Below, piece by piece: positions 8,903-18,459 of a stretch of DNA of 64,000 bases (positions within the stretch are counted from its first letter, which is position 1; every line of letters starts with the position of its first letter). The stretch is taken from assembly GCA_900314715.1 (NCBI GenBank), contig OMWI01000003.1:43010-107009 (forward strand). The letters run 5' to 3'. Position numbers and translations under genes: made by a program. The notes beneath the pieces were generated by a model. It saw only the letters and a program-made list of their open reading frames with translations. It was not told where the DNA came from and searched no databases. The DNA is from an uncultured Prevotellaceae bacterium. GTDB lineage: Bacteria; Bacteroidota; Bacteroidia; Bacteroidales; Bacteroidaceae.

Positions 8903-9397
8903 TTACTGCATCTTTGCCACTTGTTCGCGTAGGCGAGTAATGCTTCTATGCATCAAATTGCGCACGCTTTGGTAGTTGATTCCCATGATTTGGCAGATGT
9001 CGTTATACTTTTTTTGTTCGATGTAGTATAGGTTGATGATTTGCCTTTGTCGTGGAGAGAGCTTGTCAAATAGCTTTTCAATGTCGCCATCGGTAAGGTC
9101 GTATGATGAATCAGGAGTGTCTTCAATATCGTCGTTGAGGCAGATAGTATTCTCGAAAATCTCGTTGTCGCAAAGATGGGCGTTTCGACGATACTCGTCG
9201 TTGATGCGATTGCGCAAAGAGATAAATAAGTAACTCTCTATGTTGTCAACGTATTTGAGTTCTTCTCGTTTGGTGTAAAATTTAACGAATACGTCATGAA
9301 TGCAATCTTTTAGCAATTCGCGATCGGTGGTAAATCGGGAACCGAATGCAAAGAGATTGTCGATGTTCTTGTCGTATAGACGTGTAAAATCTATCAT
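8903..9397 (-). CDS. ECF-family RNA polymerase sigma-70 factor
   Basis: A 164-residue sigma factor. The sigma2 region is at residues about 10-75 (LLKDCIHDVFVKFY, ESYLFISLRNRINDEYRR) and sigma4 at about 105-160 with a helix-turn-helix (LSPRQRQIINLYYIEQKKYNDICQ cut short here). I start at the ATG at 9397 (MIDFTRLYDKNID); the frame stays open 34 codons further upstream to 9499, but that part is AT-rich and unlike the family. No FecR-type anti-sigma gene is beside it, so it may be controlled at transcription or by an unlinked partner. It sits between the SusCD operon and the glycosidase operon and no hybrid two-component regulator is in the window, so it is a candidate regulator of the locus, by inference only. 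Confidence 0.85.
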   Translation of the reverse strand: MIDFTRLYDKNIDNLFAFGSRFTTDRELLKDCIHDVFVKFYTKREELKYVDNIESYLFISLRNRINDEYRRNAHLCDNEIFENTICLNDDIEDTPDSSYDLTDGDIEKLFDKLSPRQRQIINLYYIEQKKYNDICQIMGINYQSVRNLMHRSITRLREQVAKMQ

Positions 9398-9565
9398 TTT
9401 AGGTTGTATGTTAAGTAGATTCGTTTGTATTTTTATCGATTGCAAAAATAACATAATTTTTTGATAATGCCTTGAAAATACATTTAAATTTTTCTCCAAT
9501 CACACAATTTTACCCCTATTTGAATGATAATTACACATCTTAATCGTTGTTTAGCTTTCGTGTAC

Positions 9566-9603
9566 ATATAAAATAGGTCGTACATTGCCAGTATACGACC
9601 TAT
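9566..9603 (-). terminator. Intrinsic terminator after the beta-helix/DUF6298 gene
   Basis: ATAGGTCGTA (9573-9582) pairs perfectly with TACGACCTAT (9594-9603), a 10-bp stem with an 11-nt loop, followed on the minus strand by TTTTATATG. It lies 27 nt after the stop of the gene ending at 9630. Confidence 0.75.
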
Positions 9604-9629
9604 GGGAAATGATGATTTAGGAAATGTTT

Positions 9630-12600
9630 TTATTTCCTCTGAATCCAATAAATCTTATTGGGAGAGGTTTCTGATTTCTCGTATGTGGAAGTCAGACTTA
9701 CCTTCTTGCTTTCTTGTTTGATTTCGCCCGTCTTGGCGTTGATTTGGTAAACTTGATAATTGCCTGCGTTTACGTTGATTTGTAAAGCATTCGATTGAGT
9801 GTAAACCAAATAGCCAGTAGTTCCACCTAAGGCAACACAACCTTCTCCGTTGATGGGAACCATCTCGCAAACATCATGTAGGAATGTCTTTTGCAATGGC
9901 GTTGCGCTAAGTGTGTTGATGGGAATGTTAGGCAAAGAACCACCTCCCATCAAGACGGCCCATCCCATTTGCGGGAATTGTTGAGAGAAATAGGTTACCG
10001 CCTTATCGGGATATTGTTCACGATATTCCCTCACGGCTTTGTAAACCTCGTCGAAACCCGTCTTTCCCACTTTCATCTTTCTCATCCATTGACGTGGAGC
10101 CATATTCTTTCCTTCTTCGGGAGCCCATAGTTCTTGGGTGTTGTAATGCCAATAACGAATGTCGATAATATCAACCACCTTATTTAATTGTGCATCGGAC
10201 AAGATGGCGTCTTGAGCATCTTTCGTACAACTCAATGCTATGAGCGGATGTAATCCCGTTTCTGCTTCCCACTCTGCGATTGTTTCCAGCCAAAAACGAG
10301 TGAAGTGTAAAGGTCCCGTATATTCGGCGCTAATGAGATGAACGACATTGGGATGGTCTTTCAATTGTTCGAGACACATGCGAATATATTGTTTGTGCAA
10401 CGGGCGAAGCACTTCATCGTTTTCGTTGTAGAATTGTTCGGCGATGAATATGCGCTTATCGCCAGCGAAAGGTACGGGTTCGGGAAAGCGTGTTCCGTTG
10501 ATGTTGTTCACGGGTCTCCACGGACAATCCACCCAATGTGCTCCCGCTTCCAAGATGTTGTGTTGGAAATAATGTTGATTGAACAATAGGATTCCTTTAC
10601 TTGCTGACTTTTGCGCAAACTCTTTCAGACGCATCCAATACCATTCGTTTGGCTTCGTCAAATCATAACGAGAGAGTCCGTCCCAAGCTGTTCCTTGACC
10701 GCTACGAGCGAAGGGTTGTTCATAGAAAGGCGCCCAAACGTCGCCATCTGCTCTTCTCACGCGTTCATGGTCGGTGCGTCGAAGATCGTACCATAATCCA
10801 TAATGATGTTCAAGCGAACTATAATGATGGTCGCTGAGGTAGTTGACAACGCTATCTATACGGTCTGTCCATCCCGTTGCTTCTCTTCCTGGTACAAATC
10901 TGGTAATAGCTGGTCTTGCATCACGCTCTACGAAATTATCCTTTACCCGTCCGCTCCACCAAGGAATGTCGTATTGGTTTCCCGTTAGGAGTAAATCGTT
11001 TGCCGTGATGTGAGAGGCGGATTGATAATGGTTGCTGATGTTTGTAGGATTGGTTTTCTTGGAAATCTTCAACGAATAGGATTTACCATAATTAATATCT
11101 CCCATAAAAGGAATACTATCTATCCATGCTTCTAACGTTAAACGTGGAGTAGTGAGAGATTCCTTTGCCAATTCCATCGCTTGTTCCACGGTAGGAGAAC
11201 TGGTGGCGTTGGTGGAACGGGGGAGAATGTGCGATAGATTATGAATATGTTTCTTGAGGTCGGGGATTGTCGATGAAGCAGACAAACGTTTTTCCAATTG
11301 GTCGTAGAACAACGAACGAGGAGAAACATGGTCGTTGCTACTTGTCCAATTACCGTTGCCAGTAAGTGTTCCCCAACATCCATGCGCACTACAACGATTA
11401 TCCTCGTCGGGTGAATAGCATTCTATCGTGGAGGCTGTACATTGCCAAAACATAGAATTTGCGGTGTTCCATCCAGTTCCAAATTGGAATTGTTCGAGAT
11501 TGGCAAATCGCAAGTCGTTTCCATCAATGTTGACGATGTCAAACAATAATCCTGCCGCCCACGAACCAATACTTCCGCTAAATCCCAAGGATTCTTCTCC
11601 TTCGCATTGTACGAAAGCGTTTGGACCAGCAGCACAATATCCAGCGGCAAAATCATGAATGCCTTGTCGAGAGATGCATCGTTGGAATAATGTTTGTTGA
11701 CCTCGGGTGAGAAAAACACATCTTCGCCAACCGCCCACTTCTGATATAGGTTCTGAAGCAATGCAATCTTCTACCGTAATTCGACTGGTATTCTTCTGTA
11801 AGTTAACGGCTGAACCTGCCAAATGACGGAAGTTGACGTGTCTTACCCATGCGTCTCTTATATGATTCATGAATATTCCATCCCAACAATGGTCTTCATC
11901 TTTCGAATTCCAATCGTTGATGGTTGATTCCAACGTCATGTTTTCTATTCCGCATTCCGTGATTTCTCCGTTTGTCGTTGCCTTTACGATATAAGCTCCA
12001 CCATCTTCGGGAGTGATGGTTGTGGTAATGGGCGCATCTATCGTGATGGAATGGTCGTTGATTTGCGTAATAGTACGTTTCCAAGTAATGTCTATATCAG
12101 TTGGTTTCCATCCTGTATAATCAAGTCCACCACCGAAGTCTTCCATCTTGAGACGTTCTATCCATTCTTTAGTGCAAGGTCGGATGATGTTGATTCTATC
12201 TCCTACGTGGAAAGAATTGATAGGGGAGTTGTTGGAAATATCTATCGTCAGCGTGGTGCTACCCGCCATGATTTTTTCGTTTGAAACCTTGAGTGTGTCA
12301 ATGATGTTGTTGACTATCGTTTGCTGAATACTTGGTTCCACGTAAATGATAGCTCCACGCTCCACTCCGTGTTTGACAAGAACGGTTTGATTCTTGTCCA
12401 TTCCTCTTAACACGATTCCCGATGTGGATATTCGCAATGGACGATTAAGTTGAAACTTTCCCTTCCCCAACAAGATACATCCCCTGATTCCTTGAACGTT
12501 AGGTTTGAGTTTTGCAACTTCATCTATGGCTTGTTGGATGATTTCCGAACAATCTCCTTCTTGCCAGTCGACGAATGTCGTAACGGGTACGTTGGGAATC

Positions 12601-12743
12601 AATGTCTCAGATGCATGATAACCGCAAGTGGAATAATCCATCGGGATATATAGTTCTTTCTTAGGCTTCTTTTGCGCTTCTGCCATTACGCATAAGCAAA
12701 GGAAAGCCAACGACATGAGAAATGGTTTCATATTCATTTTCAT
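9630..12743 (-). CDS. Secreted beta-helix plus DUF6298-like TIM-barrel protein, putative glycosidase or lyase
   Basis: A 1037-residue protein with a signal peptide (LMSLAFLCLCVMAEAQ). Residues about 45-480 form a pectate-lyase-superfamily beta-helix: CILLGKGKFQLNRPLRISTS, then repeated turns such as VEDCIASEPISEVGG and LFQRCISRQGIHDFA. A linker is followed by a TIM-barrel-like module at about 630-960 (SSLEHHYGLWYDLRR, GILLFNQHYFQHNILEAG, VVHLISAEYTGPLHFTRFW), which I recall as DUF6298, and a C-terminal beta-sandwich of about 70 residues. Glu in ISAEYTGP is a plausible catalytic acid. The gene follows SusD on the same strand, with a hairpin terminator between them. Position in an RG-II locus suggests a pectin side-chain enzyme; no family can be assigned from the sequence alone, and GH138-like activity cannot be excluded. 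Confidence 0.65.
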   Translation of the reverse strand: MKMNMKPFLMSLAFLCLCVMAEAQKKPKKELYIPMDYSTCGYHASETLIPNVPVTTFVDWQEGDCSEIIQQAIDEVAKLKPNVQGIRGCILLGKGKFQLNRPLRISTSGIVLRGMDKNQTVLVKHGVERGAIIYVEPSIQQTIVNNIIDTLKVSNEKIMAGSTTLTIDISNNSPINSFHVGDRINIIRPCTKEWIERLKMEDFGGGLDYTGWKPTDIDITWKRTITQINDHSITIDAPITTTITPEDGGAYIVKATTNGEITECGIENMTLESTINDWNSKDEDHCWDGIFMNHIRDAWVRHVNFRHLAGSAVNLQKNTSRITVEDCIASEPISEVGGWRRCVFLTRGQQTLFQRCISRQGIHDFAAGYCAAGPNAFVQCEGEESLGFSGSIGSWAAGLLFDIVNIDGNDLRFANLEQFQFGTGWNTANSMFWQCTASTIECYSPDEDNRCSAHGCWGTLTGNGNWTSSNDHVSPRSLFYDQLEKRLSASSTIPDLKKHIHNLSHILPRSTNATSSPTVEQAMELAKESLTTPRLTLEAWIDSIPFMGDINYGKSYSLKISKKTNPTNISNHYQSASHITANDLLLTGNQYDIPWWSGRVKDNFVERDARPAITRFVPGREATGWTDRIDSVVNYLSDHHYSSLEHHYGLWYDLRRTDHERVRRADGDVWAPFYEQPFARSGQGTAWDGLSRYDLTKPNEWYWMRLKEFAQKSASKGILLFNQHYFQHNILEAGAHWVDCPWRPVNNINGTRFPEPVPFAGDKRIFIAEQFYNENDEVLRPLHKQYIRMCLEQLKDHPNVVHLISAEYTGPLHFTRFWLETIAEWEAETGLHPLIALSCTKDAQDAILSDAQLNKVVDIIDIRYWHYNTQELWAPEEGKNMAPRQWMRKMKVGKTGFDEVYKAVREYREQYPDKAVTYFSQQFPQMGWAVLMGGGSLPNIPINTLSATPLQKTFLHDVCEMVPINGEGCVALGGTTGYLVYTQSNALQINVNAGNYQVYQINAKTGEIKQESKKVSLTSTYEKSETSPNKIYWIQRK

Positions 12744-12799
12744 AATGATAGTTTCCTTAAAGACGGATTAGTCTCGTGGTTGTACTATTTGTTTTCCAT

Positions 12800-12837
12800 A
12801 AAAAATGGGATGCGCTTCTTATTTGGCACATCCCATT
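12800..12837 (-). terminator. Hairpin terminator after susD
   Basis: AATGGGATG (12804-12812) pairs with CATCCCATT (12829-12837), a 9-bp stem followed on the minus strand by TTTTTT. It lies 24 nt beyond the susD stop and before the gene starting at 12743, so it may terminate or attenuate the operon and lower expression of the following gene relative to susCD. Confidence 0.7.
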
Positions 12838-12860
12838 GCTTAATGTTGTTTACTTATCGT

Positions 12861-15116
12861 TTATTCAGGTAATGTATCTGATAGTGGGTCGAACAAACCA
12901 TCGGCATTTCGTCCGAGATCGTGCCATCCTACTGTTTGATGTAGGGTAGGATTGGTTTGCATCGCGTTTTGGCGAAGACCGAGGAAGTAATACGTTGGAC
13001 GATACTTGATGGTCAATGCATCATCGTTACCATCGAGGTTCACGTCCTTACGACCGAGGAATATCTCATAGAACTCAGCCAATTCCTTTACCTTTGCATC
13101 ACCGTATGAACCATTTAAGTACGTAATTTCTTCGTCGAGCGTAATGGCATTTGGACGGTTTCCTTCCGTAGGATCGGTTTCCATTGCATCCAGACAATAA
13201 AGAATAATCTGATGACGCTTTGTACCGTTCAATGGTTTTACACCTAAATAATTACATGTGTTTCCGCTAAAGCCTGTCAATGCCCATGATGGTTTGATGG
13301 CAGCTTGTCCTTCACCACCGTCGAAGAGCATCCAACGATGCATGTCTCCATAGCGATTACCTTCGTAAGCCAACTCTATCTGACGTTCGTAGAGAATGGC
13401 TGCAAACAACTTGGCACGGTCGCTATTGATGTAAGTAGGTAAGCCATAATTGTTTTCTGCCTTGTATCCTACGCGAGCGCGGATTTGTTGTAATGCTTGA
13501 ACGGCCTCATCGTAGTGTCCTGCTCCACAAGCAGCTTCGGCAAAGTTCAACAACACTTCTGCATAACGCATGGAAATCAATGGGGCAGCATTCTTCATGA
13601 AGCCCTTAGGATTGCTTTGGCTGTTGATATACTCATAGAATGGAGTGGTATGCAAATAATAGTCATCCGTACGTTTACGTACATAGATAGAATGGCTACT
13701 TGCCTTATCAGTTCCTTGTGTAAGAAGTTCCGGCCAGTAACCGCTTGATGTGGTTACCTTTTCCAAATCCTCTTCTTTGTCGTTCCACATATAGCTCCAC
13801 AAAGCATAGTGGCTACCTGTGGTGTATGCATCTGTTGGAATAATACCTTTCAAAGAAGGATCGGTGAGACTTACTCCACCTTCACTCCATTGCCATTGAA
13901 CGCCAGGGAAGGCAAATGTACGATAGAAACGTGGGTCTCGATTCAACCAGAAATTCAATTTGTTGTATGGTATTGAACTCTCGCCTGGTTTTAAACCGTC
14001 TGCCATTGGGAATAAGTCAATCATCTCAGATGTTGGCGTTAGACCTCCATTACCATTAGTGTTCTTTGGACGAATGGTATGTTCCCAGTTGTTGTATTTT
14101 CCGTAGTCAGGTTGACCAGATACGTTTGCTTTGGTGTTGTGTAAGGTGACGAATACTGCTTCAGAGATGTTACCATCTGAACCAGTATAGTTCATCCATA
14201 TCTTTGCCCAGTTAGCACCATTGTCTACTCCTCCATCATTGGAATATGCCAATCCGAAGTTTCCTGCTTTCAATTTCTCAAGAGCAAGTTTGTTGGCCGT
14301 GTAAGCCGCCTCCCAACGTGCTGGATCATCGGCACGGTTGAACACAGGACTTGCATAGTACAATAACATCTTACCCAACATGGCTTGCGCCAATCCTGAA
14401 GTAATACGACCAAAGTCTTGTGCTTCATTCGTCCAACGTGCTGGCAACATAGAAGCGGCACGTTCGAAGTCTTTGCAAATGAAATCCACACATTCCTTGG
14501 TAGTGCGACGTGGCTTAATCAAATCAGAGCCATCGCCATCTTTACCTAAGATGGGGTCTTGAACATAATCTACAATAGGTACACCACCATAAATGGTTAC
14601 CAAATGATAATACATGTATCCGCGGAAGAAATAGGCTTGTCCAAGCAATTCATTCTTTTGCTCTTCCGTCAATGTCGATTTTTCAACGTTTTCTATTACG
14701 TCATTGCAATTGCGAATATGTCCCCATGGACTATAAACGTCGTTGGCCACATAGAAGAAGTCGAAGTTTGCATTTGGATTATTATAATTATATGTGACCT
14801 CTTCCTCAGGGTTAACAAAGAGGGAGAATCCACCATATTCTTCTGTACTCTTTGACCATTTGTCTGCATTTCCTACGGGTGTCCAGTCGTTAGGACTATT
14901 GGTGCCGTTTCCATCTCCGCTTCTTGATGTTGGCAACAACCAATAATAAAGATTGTTCACGCGCTCTTGTGCACCATTGTAATCGCTATATGCGGTTGTC
15001 TGGTTGAAGTTTCCATAGTTCTTCTTCTCTTCCAGAAAACTATCGCTACATGCTGTCAGACTCATGGCTATGGTTGTCAACGCAAGAGCCTTACTGAAAA
15101 TATTCTTGTTGTTCAT
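12861..15116 (-). CDS. susD: SusD/RagB-family glycan-binding lipoprotein
   Basis: A 751-residue outer-membrane lipoprotein that binds oligosaccharide at the mouth of the SusC transporter. The start ATG at 15116 gives MNNKNIFSKALALTTIAMSL followed by the lipobox LTAC, with the acylated Cys near residue 22; the open frame upstream to 15254 overlaps susC and is rejected. Typical SusD features are GQAYFFRGYMYYHLVTIYGG, the TPR-like helices, SMRYAEVLLNFAEAACGAGH and a C-terminal part with NPTLHQTVGW. It is longer than the 550 residues of classical SusD, with insertions between the helices. It starts 22 nt after the susC stop and ends just before a terminator. The RG-II target is inferred from neighbouring enzymes. 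Confidence 0.93.
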   Translation of the reverse strand: MNNKNIFSKALALTTIAMSLTACSDSFLEEKKNYGNFNQTTAYSDYNGAQERVNNLYYWLLPTSRSGDGNGTNSPNDWTPVGNADKWSKSTEEYGGFSLFVNPEEEVTYNYNNPNANFDFFYVANDVYSPWGHIRNCNDVIENVEKSTLTEEQKNELLGQAYFFRGYMYYHLVTIYGGVPIVDYVQDPILGKDGDGSDLIKPRRTTKECVDFICKDFERAASMLPARWTNEAQDFGRITSGLAQAMLGKMLLYYASPVFNRADDPARWEAAYTANKLALEKLKAGNFGLAYSNDGGVDNGANWAKIWMNYTGSDGNISEAVFVTLHNTKANVSGQPDYGKYNNWEHTIRPKNTNGNGGLTPTSEMIDLFPMADGLKPGESSIPYNKLNFWLNRDPRFYRTFAFPGVQWQWSEGGVSLTDPSLKGIIPTDAYTTGSHYALWSYMWNDKEEDLEKVTTSSGYWPELLTQGTDKASSHSIYVRKRTDDYYLHTTPFYEYINSQSNPKGFMKNAAPLISMRYAEVLLNFAEAACGAGHYDEAVQALQQIRARVGYKAENNYGLPTYINSDRAKLFAAILYERQIELAYEGNRYGDMHRWMLFDGGEGQAAIKPSWALTGFSGNTCNYLGVKPLNGTKRHQIILYCLDAMETDPTEGNRPNAITLDEEITYLNGSYGDAKVKELAEFYEIFLGRKDVNLDGNDDALTIKYRPTYYFLGLRQNAMQTNPTLHQTVGWHDLGRNADGLFDPLSDTLPE

Positions 15117-15138
15117 CTTGTTATTCCTCCTCATAAAA

Positions 15139-18100
15139 TTAGAACGAAACATTGATACCCATCGTAATCTTACGCAAGTTAGGATAGCGGCCATAATTAC
15201 CAGCCCATGATGCCCAACTCTTGTCAGGATAGTTGTTGATGAAATTGATGGCATTCTGAACGGTGAGGTTCAGACGTACATTACTTAAACCAATATACCT
15301 CACCCAAGTCTTAGGAAGTGCGTATGCTAATGTGATATTGCGCAATGTTACTTGTGTAGCGTCAATGAGCCAGAAAGTAGACTCTACTGCATTCGCGTCT
15401 GTATAACGCATGTTTGGCATAGAAGCTTCAATGTTTGCGGGAACGGTGATGTTTCCTGCCGCATCATAAATAGCAGCGTAATTGAACATGTCGCTAAAAG
15501 AAGATGGCATGTTCTGATATTCATAGTTTTTGGCTGCTTTACGATAGTCGCTTCCTACCATCATTTTGGCTCCCCAACTTGCACCTAATTGTGCTTGCAA
15601 GGAGAAACTCTTATAGCTGATTCCAAAATTGAGGGTGCATCCGTATGGGTTACTGGAGTATTCTGACAAACGAATGAAGTCGTTTCCTGCCGTAACCTTT
15701 CCATCCTTAGGTCCGTATGTTCCATCGCCGTTGTTGTCTCCTTGAATGTCTTCATAGATAAGCATACCAGGACGAACTTCGCTCTTGGCCATTCCTAAGT
15801 ATTCGGTAATACCATACTTGTTAAAATACTCCTCAATTTCTTGATAACTTCGAAACATACCCAAACACTTGAATCCCCATATTCCACGGTCGCTACGTTC
15901 TCCGTATACAGGATCATCATATTCGGGAATGGCTTGGAAATTGGTCTTGAGTATCTTGTTATCGCTGAAACCAGTAGAGAGTTTCAACCAATAATTGATG
16001 TCCTTTCCAATCTTGTCGCGCCATCCTAAGTTCAATTCCCATCCCCATGCATTCAACTCACCATAGTTTTCTGGTGTGGCTTGAGTTCCAACGGTTGTGG
16101 GGAACATAGATGTACCTGTGCGAGTAGCAAACATCTCACGACCACGGTCGAAGTAGTAGTTGAAGTCTACGGTCAATCTATCACGAAGGAAGTGTGCGTC
16201 AAGACCGATATTGGTCTTATAGTTCTTGTCCCAATGAACGTCGCTATTCACACCAGCCTTAGGCATCACGAGTGCATAACCTACGTCAGAATTGATTCCG
16301 TTGCTTCCAAAGATAGCGCCCTTAGCTGCATTACGCTCATAAAGCTGGGTCCAAAGCCAAGCGCGAATATTGTCACGTCCCATGAGACCCCATGAAGCAC
16401 GAATCTTTAAGAAGTCTACCCATTTGCTAATCTTGCTGTTCTGGAACCAATTTTCTTCTGAGATTACCCAACCAGCACTTACTGACGGGAATTTTCCCCA
16501 ATAGTTCTTCGGTGCAAACTTCGTTGAAGCATCTGCGCGGAACAAGAACTCGAAAAGATACTTGCTGGCGTATGCATAATTGAAACGTCCTACGTATGAA
16601 AGCATACCACTTTCTGTACGATTGCCAGACACGTCTTTGTCGCCTGTACCAGAACTAAATTGACCGTCTTGGTAAGCGATAAGGTCGGTGATACTACCCA
16701 TTAAGTCTTCTCCCCAAGCCTCTGTCTTCTCCAAAGAGAACAGTCCGCTAACATCGTGCAAGCCAAACTGACGTGCATATTGTAAGGTGAAGTTGAACTG
16801 ATAGCTATCTGCACGACTCATGTTGCGTCTAATCAAACCGCCATTGCTTACTAAGCGAAGTACGCTCATGTTATCGTCGCTATAAACGACATTGGTACCC
16901 GTGTAAAGGTGATTGCCAGACCCAGTACGATTTGTCATGCGATAGACATCCTGTATTGTTTGTACGGTATTGTTCTTTGAATTGGTGATACTCTTCGAAT
17001 AAGATAATTTGGCAGACAATCCCTTCAATGGCTTAATCCAGTCGAAATCCAATTCAAGGCTACCGTTGATGTTCAAGTTGTTGGTTTGGTTTTGCGTGTT
17101 ATCGCTATGGTTTTGTACGGCAGCAAAGTTATAGAGTTGGGTGGCACTCGTAGGAATGCCGTTTTCCATACCGCTATAAACCAATGGATATTTACCTACA
17201 TAATCAGGCACGAATGGCAAGTGTGTCATCAACCATTCATAGTCGAAATCAGTACCGCCACCTTGTGGAGTGGTAGAGTTGTTACGCTCGCCCCAGTCGC
17301 CACTCACTTGCAAAGAAGTTTTTACGTGTTTTCCGATTTTAGCGTTCAAGCCAGCACGGAAGTTCCAACGCTCATAATCCAGTCTTCCCATATTACCATC
17401 TTGCGTGTAATAAGATACACCACCGAAATAGGTAGCTTTTTCCGTTCCACCATTGATGTTAATGTTATGACGTTGTGTCAAGGCAGCCTTCCATTCCTTG
17501 TCTAACAAGTTGTAGTTCAGACCACGTGCAATCTGCATCTCGTCGGCTTGGAAGAGTTGAGTGCGCATTTCAAGAACATCTTGTGTGGAAGTATTGGCAG
17601 CACGCATGGTGTTGTACACCTTCATGTAGTCGTACGAACTAAGCATCTTGGGTGTATACAATGCATCTGTCCATCCTAATTGTCCTGAGTAACTAATCTT
17701 TGGCGCACCGTTCTCACCTTGTTTTGTCTTTACCAAAACAACACCGTATGCAGCTCTTGCACCATAAACGGCAGCAGATGCATCTTTCAATACGGTTATA
17801 CTCTCCACTTCGCTGATATCCAAGTTGTTGAAAGCAGTTTCATTGGAGATGAAACCATCGATAACGTAGAGTGGGGTGGGGTCAGGTTCTCCGCCTCGTG
17901 AAACTTCTGTTTTGTTTGCATTGGCCATCACATAACTCTGACGAATGTTCAACGAAGGACTCTGGCCTGGACGATAGCCGTTAGCACTCACGCTAACGCC
18001 ATTGAACATACCTACGAGCGCATCTCCAAGACTACCTACCGAAAGGTCTTGAATGTCTTTGGGCGTGATGGTTTCCACGGCACCTGTGACATTCTTCATC

Positions 18101-18438
18101 TTTTGCGTACCGTAACCCACAACAACTACCTCGTCCAAACTTTGGCGGTCTTCAGCCATGCGGATAACCCCACCTGGCGTTACGGTTTGTGGAACGAATC
18201 CGATGTAAGTCACCGTAATCTTTGAATTGGCAGGAACCGACAACTCATAGTTTCCGTCGAGGTCTGTCACGGTTCCTCCTGTCTTTTGTCCAGCCACTTG
18301 AATGGTAGCACCGATAATAGGTTCTCCCTTGTCATCAAGCACGGTGCCCTTCACGGTCTGGTTTTGTGCAAACGACATCGATGGCATTAATGCCAATACT
18401 GCTGTCGTGCATAAACTGATGATGAGTTTTCTTTTCAT
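15139..18438 (-). CDS. susC: SusC/RagA-family TonB-dependent outer-membrane transporter
   Basis: A 1099-residue outer-membrane protein: signal peptide (LIISLCTTAVLALMPSMSFAQ), carboxypeptidase-regulatory-like domain at residues about 26-100 (VKGTVLDDKGEPIIGATIQV), TonB-box-like segment LDEVVVVGYGTQ, plug domain (PLYVIDGFI, ITVLKDASAAVYGARAAYG) and a 22-strand beta-barrel ending in the usual aromatic residue (GINVSF). With SusD it imports oligosaccharides using TonB energy. It is 21 nt downstream of the DUF4957/DUF5123 lipoprotein gene and 22 nt upstream of susD, so the three are one operon. The class is certain; the glycan is inferred from the RG-II-type enzymes around it. Confidence 0.95.
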   Translation of the reverse strand: MKRKLIISLCTTAVLALMPSMSFAQNQTVKGTVLDDKGEPIIGATIQVAGQKTGGTVTDLDGNYELSVPANSKITVTYIGFVPQTVTPGGVIRMAEDRQSLDEVVVVGYGTQKMKNVTGAVETITPKDIQDLSVGSLGDALVGMFNGVSVSANGYRPGQSPSLNIRQSYVMANANKTEVSRGGEPDPTPLYVIDGFISNETAFNNLDISEVESITVLKDASAAVYGARAAYGVVLVKTKQGENGAPKISYSGQLGWTDALYTPKMLSSYDYMKVYNTMRAANTSTQDVLEMRTQLFQADEMQIARGLNYNLLDKEWKAALTQRHNININGGTEKATYFGGVSYYTQDGNMGRLDYERWNFRAGLNAKIGKHVKTSLQVSGDWGERNNSTTPQGGGTDFDYEWLMTHLPFVPDYVGKYPLVYSGMENGIPTSATQLYNFAAVQNHSDNTQNQTNNLNINGSLELDFDWIKPLKGLSAKLSYSKSITNSKNNTVQTIQDVYRMTNRTGSGNHLYTGTNVVYSDDNMSVLRLVSNGGLIRRNMSRADSYQFNFTLQYARQFGLHDVSGLFSLEKTEAWGEDLMGSITDLIAYQDGQFSSGTGDKDVSGNRTESGMLSYVGRFNYAYASKYLFEFLFRADASTKFAPKNYWGKFPSVSAGWVISEENWFQNSKISKWVDFLKIRASWGLMGRDNIRAWLWTQLYERNAAKGAIFGSNGINSDVGYALVMPKAGVNSDVHWDKNYKTNIGLDAHFLRDRLTVDFNYYFDRGREMFATRTGTSMFPTTVGTQATPENYGELNAWGWELNLGWRDKIGKDINYWLKLSTGFSDNKILKTNFQAIPEYDDPVYGERSDRGIWGFKCLGMFRSYQEIEEYFNKYGITEYLGMAKSEVRPGMLIYEDIQGDNNGDGTYGPKDGKVTAGNDFIRLSEYSSNPYGCTLNFGISYKSFSLQAQLGASWGAKMMVGSDYRKAAKNYEYQNMPSSFSDMFNYAAIYDAAGNITVPANIEASMPNMRYTDANAVESTFWLIDATQVTLRNITLAYALPKTWVRYIGLSNVRLNLTVQNAINFINNYPDKSWASWAGNYGRYPNLRKITMGINVSF

Positions 18439-18459
18439 ATCTTATTTTCCTTTTTTTCG

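Noticed and set aside
9398-9499. Extended N-terminus of the sigma factor
   Set aside because: AT-rich sequence without family similarity; the ATG at 9397 gives a normal ECF start.
15117-15254. N-terminal extension of SusD
   Set aside because: It overlaps the susC coding end and would place the lipoprotein signal about 46 residues inside the protein.
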